Positions 10,000 through 17,679 of a stretch of DNA of 18,379 nt are shown here, one piece after another. Numbering within the stretch: the first letter of the stretch is position 1; the number at the start of each line of letters is the position of its first letter. Under the pieces are notes generated by a model. The model did no database searches, was not told the origin of the DNA, and saw only the letters and a list, made by a program, of their open reading frames with translations. The stretch is from Stramenopiles sp. TOSAG23-2. Its lineage: Eukaryota > Sar. The position numbers were made by a program, and so were the translations under genes. Location: contig LT649605.1 in assembly GCA_900128395.1 (NCBI GenBank), forward strand, positions 1 through 18,379, written 5' to 3'.

Positions 10000-10695
10000 T
10001 TAAAGCATTAGCGTTGCACAGCATTGCAACACCCCAACAAAATAATTAAGGAATTGATAATGCATAACTTTTTGAATGTGCATATCATCATCATATATCG
10101 TTTCTGGCACAGCTGGATTTACCTTCCGCCGTTTACGCACCGAATTAGCAGTTATTGATTCAGTTTTTATGTTTAAAAAATATTGAGTATCCAGTTTCTG
10201 ACCCTGAATTAACAATAAATTAAAAGTTATAAAGGATAATTCATCTATTTTATCATTGTGGATGGTTAGTACACGGGGATTCTCTTTCTTCCATTTACTC
10301 TGGTTTACCATTCTAAATGGTCTATCATTGTAAATATGCATATCGATCTTAGGAATAGAACCTGATGATAACCCATAGTCGTCTAATCCAATACTTAATT
10401 CTGCTTTATACTTCTTCATGAACTTATCCATCTCCGTGATAGTTTCAAACAGCACTGGCGCCATAGAAAAATGAAGATGGTACGACATCTTACCTATATC
10501 CTTCCCGTGCGCACTCAGGACAGCCATCATCTCAGGGTATTTGTTGAATGCTTCTAATAATTTTTTAAAAACTACATTTAAAGTCTCTTCCCATACGATA
10601 TTCTCCTTTATGTCATCACCATCGATATCCAAATAAAATCTACAAGATTTATCGCCACCAGAATTAATGTGATGTTTGTAAATGTTCGTACACAT
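10000..10695 (-). CDS. Archaeo-eukaryotic primase (AEP) catalytic core, herpes/NCLDV-like
   Basis: This 231-residue ORF carries the AEP motifs in order. Motif I is FYLDIDGDD with the metal-binding pair D23 and D25, motif II is KMSYHLHF with the SxH histidine H73, and motif III is KIDMHIYNDRPFRM with D118. R125, R128 and K134 follow, as in primases of herpesviruses and nucleocytoplasmic large DNA viruses. Such enzymes make RNA or DNA primers for replication. The N-terminal part normally preceding motif I is encoded by the overlapping ORF at 10664-11248 in another frame, so the ATG at 10695 is probably not the native start. A KRRK basic patch follows the core. The C-terminal tail is short and no SF3 helicase domain follows. 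Function of the split gene is uncertain. Confidence 0.78.
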   Translation of the reverse strand: MCTNIYKHHINSGGDKSCRFYLDIDGDDIKENIVWEETLNVVFKKLLEAFNKYPEMMAVLSAHGKDIGKMSYHLHFSMAPVLFETITEMDKFMKKYKAELSIGLDDYGLSSGSIPKIDMHIYNDRPFRMVNQSKWKKENPRVLTIHNDKIDELSFITFNLLLIQGQKLDTQYFLNIKTESITANSVRKRRKVNPAVPETIYDDDMHIQKVMHYQFLNYFVGVLQCCATLML

Positions 10696-11248
10696 GTTTA
10701 TCTCCTTGTAGATGATTGTACATAGCTACTGGATCACCCACATAATAATGTTTTGCTCCATGATTTGGATAGGTATCAATAGCCCATAAGTTCGTATATT
10801 TTAAATTTATATCATATGGACTATTTGTTGACTGTATTGTCCGTGGCTTCTTCGTATATTTTTGACTCAATGGGTATGTTTCACCTTTACCATACATGTC
10901 CCCCGCTAGTATGACACTCTGTTTAAAACGATTACATAATTTTATGTAGTCGGTTTTACCACTGGTTCCATCAGATATTTTATCTAACCAATAGAGCGGG
11001 TTGCGCTGGTCCGATTTATTCTCCAAACAGGTTGTTATTAAATCTTTAAAAGATACAAAATCAAGCGGGACTGGGTATAATTTGATAAATGCCAATCTAG
11101 CTTTTATAAAGTCACGTTCATCACATTCTTGTAACGCTGAGATTGATTTTTCTAGGTTAACATCATTTTCATATACGATGGCATCATTTATATTTTTGTT
11201 TATTATGTCAAATATTTTATTATTTTCATTTTCTAGCATTTTATTCAT
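10664..11248 (-). CDS. Probable N-terminal part of the primase, split by a frame change
   Basis: This 194-residue ORF starts 10 bases after the TALE-like stop and ends at a TAA (10664-10666) inside the start region of the primase ORF. Its last residues (HYYVGDPVAMYNHL, then KHVYEHLQ) resemble the segment that precedes motif I in viral AEP primases, where a HxYE-like strand leads into the catalytic DxD. The two frames are both open from about 10725 to 10664, and a one-base shift there would join them. That may be programmed +1 frameshifting, a one-base mutation, or a sequencing error. The N-terminal ~100 residues are helical and charged and I do not recognise them. The alternative is an independent small protein. 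Confidence 0.6.
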   Translation of the reverse strand: MNKMLENENNKIFDIINKNINDAIVYENDVNLEKSISALQECDERDFIKARLAFIKLYPVPLDFVSFKDLITTCLENKSDQRNPLYWLDKISDGTSGKTDYIKLCNRFKQSVILAGDMYGKGETYPLSQKYTKKPRTIQSTNSPYDINLKYTNLWAIDTYPNHGAKHYYVGDPVAMYNHLQGDKHVYEHLQTSH

Positions 11249-11258
11249 TTTTATATAA

Positions 11259-12131
11259 CTAATTTGGGAATATATATAGTATCAAAAAAACGATGTGTTC
11301 CGGTTTACACCCTTTAATTATTAATGTATCGTATTTTTCTAATATTGTTTTTATTGCTTGATTAGCACCTATATTCGATGATATCGATACAATATTATCA
11401 TTACTAAACCCTTTACTTATTAATGTATCGTATTTTTCTAATATTGTTTTTATTGCTTGATTAGCACCTATATTCGATGATATCGATACAATATTATCAT
11501 TACTAAACCCTTTACTTATTAATGTATCGTATTTTTCTAATATTGTTTTTATTGCTTGATTAGCACCTATATTCGATGATATCGATACAATATTATCATT
11601 ACTAAACCCTTTACTTATTAATGTATCGTATTTTTCTAATATTGTTTTTATTGCTTGATTAGCACCTATATTCGATGATATCGATACAATATTATCATTA
11701 CTAAACCCCTTACTTATTAAATTTTGCCAATGATCAACAAGTGCTCGTGTAGTAGCTGCCCCAAAACGACTTATTTGTTTCTTACTTAGTTCTTGATCCA
11801 TTAAAGATTGTATCACATCTTTTATATCATATCTACAATGTATTTGTCCACTAGAATTAACATCACATAAACTCTTTTTATTTGATCTATTTAAAAAGTG
11901 CTTATATCGTTTGACTGACGCTGTTGTATCTGTAATTACTCCTAGACTATTATACAGCATGCGTTTAAACCCTGTGTCTAAATTATTCTTCCATTTTTTG
12001 TTTAGTTTTATATTGTCTAAAATATCATTGTTATGACCAAGTCTGTTATTATTATTTTGTATGACTTCTTCCCTCCTAGATTCTCGGACATAACTAGTGT
12101 GTGATTCAAATTGTTGCCTTTGTAAATCCAT
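11259..12131 (-). CDS. TALE-like DNA-binding repeat protein (BAT/MOrTL-like 33-residue repeats)
   Basis: The 290-residue protein has four 33-residue repeats at 143-175, 176-208, 209-241 and 242-274. Each begins FSNDNIVSISSNIG and ends LISKG (LIIKG in the last). Aligned with TAL-effector repeats, V7, I9, S11, N12, I13, G14, Q17, A18, T21, L29 and the terminal Gly agree. Positions 12-13 are the base-specifying di-residue, here NI, which reads adenine in TALEs. The 33-residue length matches Mycetohabitans BATs and marine MOrTLs rather than the 34 of Xanthomonas TALEs. Residues ~115-142 (QISRFGAATTRALVDHW, then NLISKG) look like the degenerate N-terminal cap repeat of this superfamily. Residues 275-290 form a half repeat with YI at 12-13. 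The first ~110 residues are basic and unrecognised. It presumably binds DNA; target and role are inference. Confidence 0.88.
   Translation of the reverse strand: MDLQRQQFESHTSYVRESRREEVIQNNNNRLGHNNDILDNIKLNKKWKNNLDTGFKRMLYNSLGVITDTTASVKRYKHFLNRSNKKSLCDVNSSGQIHCRYDIKDVIQSLMDQELSKKQISRFGAATTRALVDHWQNLISKGFSNDNIVSISSNIGANQAIKTILEKYDTLISKGFSNDNIVSISSNIGANQAIKTILEKYDTLISKGFSNDNIVSISSNIGANQAIKTILEKYDTLISKGFSNDNIVSISSNIGANQAIKTILEKYDTLIIKGCKPEHIVFLILYIFPN
11262..11705 (-). repeat. 99-base tandem repeat array inside the TALE-like gene
   Basis: Four units of exactly 99 bases encode the four 33-residue protein repeats, followed by a 48-base half unit. The unit boundary CTAAACCC on the plus strand recurs at 11404, 11503, 11602 and 11701. 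The units are identical at the nucleotide level through their cores, including all synonymous positions. Differences are confined to the outer edges: a synonymous Lys codon change entering the first repeat and the Ser-to-Ile change plus divergence at the end of the last. Recent amplification or strong homogenisation explains this. Confidence 0.97.
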
Positions 12132-12529
12132 GTGTATTTGAACAGTAATGTATTTCAGAGTGTCTAAGTTGGTGAATATAATACATCTGTTGTTGTGGTT
12201 ATTTGTAGGTTGTAAATATGAATGTAAATATATATATAGATAATAATATAAAAAGACTGGAATACTAATAATTACGAATTGTATAATAAATTATTATTAA
12301 GAATAACCACATCGTCCTATACTAATACTAATATGATTTTAAGTTACAAACGTAAATCACGGTGAGTCAAATTAAGTGAGAGAGAGAGCGTGCATGGGGG
12401 CATGGGGTGTGGGGGTGTGTGTGTGTCGTGAGTCGACTCATTTCAATAACATTAAATACTATTATTATTAGTTTTAAAATGAATATCTGTAAGACTCGAG
12501 CGGTATTAATAGCTCCCCAGGCTCCCAAC

Positions 12530-12686
12530 GTGGTGACCAAATAAATAAAACATCGTAATACCATTACAATTCTATGTAGTGTATATACCTCAATAGCAGG
12601 TGAATACTGTGGCCAAATAAATAAAACATCGTAATACCATTACAATGCTATGTAGTGTATATATACCTCTATAGCAGGTAAATACA
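12530..12686. repeat. Two tandem copies of a ~79-base unit
   Basis: Copy one (12530-12608) and copy two (12609-12686) share GTGG..CCAAATAAATAAAAC, CATCGTAATACCATTACAAT, CTATGTAGTGTATATA and an ATAGCAGGT(G/A)AATA tail. They differ by a few substitutions and small indels. The tail motif is also found in inverted orientation at 9755-9768 on the other side of the foreign block. Confidence 0.92.
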
Positions 12687-12714
12687 ATGGATTATTTTTT
12701 GTAAACGCTTTTCT

Positions 12715-13001
12715 AACCCTAACACTAACTATATCAAAATGATATGAATCAGTCTAATAAATAGGGAGATATATACGATTTAGTATATTAAATACTGTAC
12801 TATAACCCTGTACTATAACCCTAACGCTAACTAGATCAAAATGATATGAATCAGTAAATAGGGAGATATATATGATTTAGTATATCAAATACTATACTAT
12901 AACCCTGTACTATAACCCTAACACTAACTATATCAAAATGATATGAATCAGTCTAATAAATAGGGAGATAAATACGATTTAGTATATCAAATACTATACT
13001 A
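12715..13001. repeat. Three tandem copies of a ~97-102-base unit containing CCCTAA-like motifs
   Basis: Units start at about 12715, 12817 and 12914 with AACCCTAAC(A/G)CTAACTA, followed by ATCAAAATGATATGAATCAG, TAAATAGGGAGATA and GATTTAGTATAT, and close with ACTATAACCCTGTACTATAA. The middle unit lacks a short TCTAA segment. The CCCTAAC-type strings resemble degenerate telomere-type repeats, but they occur once or twice per unit rather than as a pure array. Confidence 0.92.
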
Positions 13002-13323
13002 ATATGAAGAATTCTCTCTGAAATAATTTGTTTTTGCGAATCCCAACGGGCGTATTTGTTTTTGAAAGAGGAATAGCATGGACGTAGGCCTGGTTATTGT
13101 GAGATTTGAAGCAACAAAATATATACATTGCAACCCTTCATCAATATGTATATGTATATTCCATCCTTTCCATCCTTTCGATTCATACAAAGGATAGTGT
13201 TATAATTATATAAAGGAAAAAGTAATCCAATATATGTTTTTCTATTAAATTTTTTTATTAATTTCTTGTGAATTTCTTGTTATTTTTTTTTTAAACGACA
13301 TTCATTTTTTTTAATCATTCATC

Positions 13324-15561
13324 ATGTCCATCTCAACGTTAGAAGATTTTCATATATTATCAACATTAGGACAAGGTTCATATGGTTTAGTATATAAAGT
13401 AGAACGTTTAGTATTAAATAAAACTAATATTGATAATAAAAAATCTAAAACAAAAAAGAAGAAGAAGAAGAAGAAAAATAAAGTATATGTTATGAAACAA
13501 ATACAATTGCAACAGATGACAAAAGAAGAACAATATGATGCAGTCAACGAATGTAAAATAATGGCATCGTTATCAAATAAATATATTGTAAAATATTATG
13601 ATTCTTTTATTGATAAAACAACATTAAATATTATTATGGAATATTGCAATAAAGGTGATTTACAACAATATTTATCGAATTATTCTAAACGTAATTTCAA
13701 TAATAATTATTCCAGTACAAGCCATTTACATACCGTAGATGAAGCAGTACATCATAACAATTTATTATCTGAAAATGTTATATGGAAATTTTTATTAGAA
13801 ATGGCAAGTGGTTTATATTATTTACATACACAAAAAATATTACATCGTGATATGAAAACTGCAAATATATTTTTATCATCATCATCATCTTCTAGCAATA
13901 GTAATAATAATAATAATAACAATATAAAAACATCAGCATTTGGACAACATAATAATGATATACCGTCATTAAAAATTGGTGATTTAGGTGTTGCAAAGAT
14001 GTTAAATAGTACAAAAAGTTATGCTGCATCAGTTGTTGGTACACCATATTATTTATCACCTGAATTATGTGCAAATAAACCATATAATAAACAAAGTGAT
14101 GTATGGGCATTAGGTTGTATATTATATGAATGTTGTACATTTAAACATCCATTTGATGCTACTAATCAAGGTGCATTAGTATTAAAAATCATGCTTGGTA
14201 AATATGAACCAATATGCATGGATTATTCACACGATTTACGTATTCTAGTGAAAGACATGTTAAATAAAGATATGAAAAAACGTTTAACATTAAATAAATT
14301 GTTTAATCGTAAATGTGTGATAGACAAAAGCAAGGAATTAAATATGGATATACCATTTATTGAAAGTAAAAAAGGTAAAGAATATTTAAAATATATGAAA
14401 GTAACAAATGATGGTGGGGATGGAAATGAGAAAAAACAGCATCATAAATTTGCATTAAATAAAGGTAATCATAATGATAAATTAGCTGGTAATATACGTG
14501 GTGGTAGAGTACGTGGACGTACACAAACTCGAATATTAGCTGCATTACCAACCGAAATGATTAATAATAATAATAGTGGTGGTAGTAATAATAATAAATC
14601 ACCACCATTAAAACGTATAAAAAATGTAGATCAACAACAACAAAATCAACAACGTAGAAAATGGAAAACCGATATTGATGATGTTGCAATACCAATATTA
14701 AAAAAAAGTCAAATGAAATATCAACGTAATAATTATTTAAAACTTGGTAGTAAAGCAAATGAAAATGGAAATAATAGTAGACGTCCAACGGTAAAAGAAT
14801 TACGTGCATTAATGATGGAAGAGAAAGAAGCAGAAGAAGAAGTACAGAAAGAAGAAGATAATAATAATAGTAAGACAAGCGACAACGAAGGGGATTATGA
14901 AGATAACGTTGAAAATAATAATAATAATAATATTAAAGCACAATCATTCATTGCAACCGATAATATTTTAGTTGATGATGTAGAATTGGATGATGATATT
15001 ATTGACGATGATGATGTTGTAGAAGAAAAAATACAAGAACATGATTGTGTTATAAAAGAAGGAAAAGAAAATAATAACGACGATGATTATACAAATAATA
15101 ATACGTTAGAAGATGAAGATGAAATTATACCAATATATAATACACATTGTGTTTTATTAAATGATGATACGGAAGGTGAAGATTTAGTAGAATATGAAGT
15201 TAATTCGAAAGAAGAAGAAGAAAAAGAAGAACAAGTAATTGTTGTTGAAGATGATAAGACAATAAATTTACGAAATGAAAATGATCAATCGCAATATGAA
15301 GGAAAATATCAAGTCATGATGGATGATGATAATATTGAAACAAGTATTAAAACATTTACAAATGATGATGATACTGGTACTATTGAAATCTATAATAATG
15401 ATGTTGATAACCTAACGATTATTAATAAAAGTAATAGTAGTGTTGATGATGATGAGGAGGATATCGAAGAAGAAGAAGAAGAAGAAGAAGAAGAAGAAAA
15501 CAATGTGGATGATTTTTCACGTACATTAACATTCCGTGGTGTTGATTATAAAGTTTTGTAG
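13324..15561 (+). CDS. NEK-like (NIMA-related) serine/threonine protein kinase
   Basis: The kinase domain covers roughly residues 6-330. Visible are the Gly-rich loop LGQGSYGLVY, the beta-3 lysine in VMKQI (K58), the NEK-like hinge IMEYCNKGDLQQYL, the catalytic loop HRDMKTANIF (H174-R175-D176), a DLG in place of DFG (D220-L221-G222), the activation segment GTPYYLSPEL (from 239) and SDVWALGCILYE. This pattern fits NIMA-related kinases, which act in cell cycle and cilia control. A Lys-rich insert (residues ~39-53) precedes beta-3, and a Ser/Asn run separates the catalytic loop from DLG. The C-terminal 400 residues are low complexity (Asn, Gln, then Asp/Glu) and end in a more conserved-looking DDFSRTLTFRGVDYKVL, perhaps a docking motif. 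All catalytic residues are present, so it should be active. Confidence 0.9.
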   Translation: MSISTLEDFHILSTLGQGSYGLVYKVERLVLNKTNIDNKKSKTKKKKKKKKNKVYVMKQIQLQQMTKEEQYDAVNECKIMASLSNKYIVKYYDSFIDKTTLNIIMEYCNKGDLQQYLSNYSKRNFNNNYSSTSHLHTVDEAVHHNNLLSENVIWKFLLEMASGLYYLHTQKILHRDMKTANIFLSSSSSSSNSNNNNNNNIKTSAFGQHNNDIPSLKIGDLGVAKMLNSTKSYAASVVGTPYYLSPELCANKPYNKQSDVWALGCILYECCTFKHPFDATNQGALVLKIMLGKYEPICMDYSHDLRILVKDMLNKDMKKRLTLNKLFNRKCVIDKSKELNMDIPFIESKKGKEYLKYMKVTNDGGDGNEKKQHHKFALNKGNHNDKLAGNIRGGRVRGRTQTRILAALPTEMINNNNSGGSNNNKSPPLKRIKNVDQQQQNQQRRKWKTDIDDVAIPILKKSQMKYQRNNYLKLGSKANENGNNSRRPTVKELRALMMEEKEAEEEVQKEEDNNNSKTSDNEGDYEDNVENNNNNNIKAQSFIATDNILVDDVELDDDIIDDDDVVEEKIQEHDCVIKEGKENNNDDDYTNNNTLEDEDEIIPIYNTHCVLLNDDTEGEDLVEYEVNSKEEEEKEEQVIVVEDDKTINLRNENDQSQYEGKYQVMMDDDNIETSIKTFTNDDDTGTIEIYNNDVDNLTIINKSNSSVDDDEEDIEEEEEEEEEEENNVDDFSRTLTFRGVDYKVL

Positions 15562-16101
15562 CCGCCAAAATAGTATATATTTTGTGTAAAACATGTATAT
15601 GTATATGTATTTTTCGTATTTCTATTCTATAAGTTGTTAATCACAAGAATTCCTAAAAATGTTGTTATTTTCCCAATATATCACTTTTGAGGGCTAACTT
15701 CAATAAATTTAAGAAAATCAAATATCCGATTTATTCATCTACGTATATGTTCTACAATGCACTTCCTATTTAAAACTATTTATAATAAACAATTTATCTA
15801 AATTTCAATGTGTTTTAGGTATAAAATATATGGTATATATTTCCATTATAATGTTATTTCCATGTCATTGATTTAACATGAAAATAACGCTATGTTTATT
15901 ATTCTAATATCATGTTCAAGTATACATTACTACGATATAATAGGTAGTATTTTGAAAAATGACAACAACTCGTAAAACTCCCACCTAGAAACTCGCACAA
16001 AAAAAAGATATTAAAAAAGATGAAGGAAAGAGAAGGAAAGAGAAGGTCTACTGCAATAAAGGACAAAACGTAAAACAAAAATAATACAACATAAAACAAA
16101 A
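15562..16101. other. Intergenic spacer between kinase and VWA genes
   Basis: The spacer contains a GTATAT run near 15596-15611 just after the kinase stop, presumably in its 3' UTR, then unremarkable AT-rich sequence. A purine-rich direct repeat of GGAAAGAGAA units lies at about 16021-16047, some 55 bases before the next start codon. I see no ORF of interest and no RNA gene. Confidence 0.5.
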
Positions 16102-17679
16102 ATGACAACAATAACAACCAATATCAACAAAGATGAAAACAACAACGACACAGATCAATGGATGGATCTTGCTATAGATACAACTGAAAAAAAAAGTAAT
16201 ACTACAACATTAAATGCAATGGAATATTTAATGCAAACATTATCAAAAAAGGATGCAACAATTATAATTAACAACTTAGGTGCAATAACAATGGAAGATT
16301 TAAAATTAGTAGATCATGGAATGGCTTCAAATGCAACACAAGATTTAAAAATAATTCCAAGAAAAAAAGCAATGATAGCGTTAATGGCTATTAGTGCGGA
16401 AAAAAATAAACACAAATTTTCTATGAAAAAAGATGATGATAATGGTAATTCAACCAAAAAAACAACATCTAATTCACACAATATGAATAATAATAATAAT
16501 AATAATCCTACAAATAATATTACCAACAACAACGAAGCAGAAATAATCAACAACGAACCACCATCTACATTCATACAAGAAGCAGTAGCAATATGTATTG
16601 ATCGATCTGGATCAATGGGTACAGCATTTGAAGAAACACAATCATGGAATGATGATGGTAATCAAAATGCATTAAATAAAATACGTGAAAAACGCACAAG
16701 AATGGAAGCAGTAAAACAAGTATTTTATGCATTTCGTGATCGTACAGAAACACTTGGTGATATCGCAGATGCTGGTAAACATGAAATTGGTTTAATACAA
16801 TTTGATAATGAGGTGGAAACGATGTTAAATTTAACAGGATCCCTTTCTAAATTTGAAAGTATCGTAGATAATATGAAAAAAAGAGGATCCACAGCAATTT
16901 ATTCCGCAATTTTACATGGTGTAAAAATGTTGAAGGATAAATTTACAAAAAGTCCTAAAACAGATTTACGAATATTAGTTTTAACCGATGGACAAAATAA
17001 TGCAGGTGTATTGCCACGTGTTGCATTAGAAGCTGTTAATACTATTGGTGCAGTGGTTGATGCTATTATTGTTGGCAATTCCCCAGATTGTGATTTACAA
17101 CGTATAGTTGAAGCAACTGGCGGTTCATGTTTTCAGATAAAATCATTAGCAGAAGGATTTGAATTGATGGAAAGTGAAGCAGTTGTATCATTACGTGCAA
17201 GACGTGGTGGTTTCGAAAAACCTGTTTTTGTACGTCGTTCAATTCCAGATGTATTTTCTAAGATTCATATCAAAAACATTACATCAAGTCGAAATGCATC
17301 ACGTGTAATGTTACAAAAAAATAAAATGAAAAAAGTAAAAGCAATTACAATTGGTGCAATGGCAGCAAAAACAACAACAGCAACAACAAAAGCTCTTTCT
17401 GGAAGATCAAGACGTATCATGAAAGAATTAACAAACGTCGCAAAAGGAGATAGTAATGTCTGGATGCATAGTGGTACAGGAATTCACCTCTTTCCATGTT
17501 CGGATGATTTATCCCATTTAAAAGCACTTATTGAAGGACCAATTAATACACCATTTGCAAATGGTGTCTTTGCATTAAATGTAACGATTCCAAATGAATA
17601 TCCTTTTCAAGCTCCACGTATATCATTTGATACTCCGATTTATCATTGCAATACTCTTACTATATATATTACGATTTAA
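16102..17679 (+). CDS. VWA-domain protein with an interrupted C-terminal ubiquitin-conjugating (E2) fold
   Basis: The first ~155 residues are partly low complexity (Asn-rich). A von Willebrand factor A domain follows, with the metal-binding MIDAS sequence DRSGS (D167, S169, S171), the Thr of GSTAIYSA (T264) and LTDGQNN (D296). From about residue 437 an E2-like domain starts with RRIMKEL. It continues through a GIHLFPCSDDLSHLKALIEGP strand region (residues ~459-479), then TPFANGVFALNVTIP, EYPFQAPRISF and IYHCN (514-517, the HPN position). The frame then stops eight residues later, before where the catalytic cysteine belongs. No GT-AG intron is available to bypass the stop. VWA plus E2 suggests a ubiquitin-pathway adaptor, but as written the E2 would be inactive. 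Codon use is host-like. Confidence 0.85.
   Translation: MTTITTNINKDENNNDTDQWMDLAIDTTEKKSNTTTLNAMEYLMQTLSKKDATIIINNLGAITMEDLKLVDHGMASNATQDLKIIPRKKAMIALMAISAEKNKHKFSMKKDDDNGNSTKKTTSNSHNMNNNNNNNPTNNITNNNEAEIINNEPPSTFIQEAVAICIDRSGSMGTAFEETQSWNDDGNQNALNKIREKRTRMEAVKQVFYAFRDRTETLGDIADAGKHEIGLIQFDNEVETMLNLTGSLSKFESIVDNMKKRGSTAIYSAILHGVKMLKDKFTKSPKTDLRILVLTDGQNNAGVLPRVALEAVNTIGAVVDAIIVGNSPDCDLQRIVEATGGSCFQIKSLAEGFELMESEAVVSLRARRGGFEKPVFVRRSIPDVFSKIHIKNITSSRNASRVMLQKNKMKKVKAITIGAMAAKTTTATTKALSGRSRRIMKELTNVAKGDSNVWMHSGTGIHLFPCSDDLSHLKALIEGPINTPFANGVFALNVTIPNEYPFQAPRISFDTPIYHCNTLTIYITI

Larger units (their letters stand above)
10000..12131 (-). mobile_element. Candidate endogenous virus or virus-like element remnant (TALE-like plus primase block)
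   Basis: Three ORFs are packed on the minus strand with a 10-base gap and a 32-base overlap, unlike the host genes, which are separated by hundreds of bases. They use codons such as CTG, GCG, GGG and AAG freely, whereas flanking genes almost always use TTA, GCA, GGT and AAA. One encodes an AEP-type primase core, a replication gene of large DNA viruses, polinton-like viruses and related elements. Another encodes a TALE-like protein. Tandem repeats and inverted copies of a 14-base motif (9755-9768 and 12593-12606) flank the block. No capsid, integrase, polymerase or helicase is present, so this would be a fragment or a minimal element. Boundaries are approximate. Confidence 0.55.
12132..13323. 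other. Repeat-rich spacer between the foreign block and the kinase gene
   Basis: The first ~400 bases presumably carry the promoter side of the TALE-like gene. I see no clear promoter motif there, but there is a purine-rich run near 12376-12388 and a GT run near 12409-12426. Two tandem repeat families follow (annotated separately). From 13001 to 13323 the sequence is ordinary AT-rich host spacer with poly-T tracts leading to the kinase start. Minus-strand open frames of ~65 codons here have no recognisable content. Confidence 0.5.

Noticed and set aside
11262-11705. CRISPR array interpretation of the regular 99-base repeats
   Set aside because: Units are contiguous with no spacers, remain in frame, and encode TALE-like repeats.
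12367-12564. 65-codon minus-strand open frame
   Set aside because: It overlaps a GT/CA simple-sequence run and repeat DNA and shows no domain or host-like codon use.
12999-13190. 63-codon minus-strand open frame upstream of the kinase gene
   Set aside because: There is no recognisable content and it is short in a spacer; chance is the simplest explanation.
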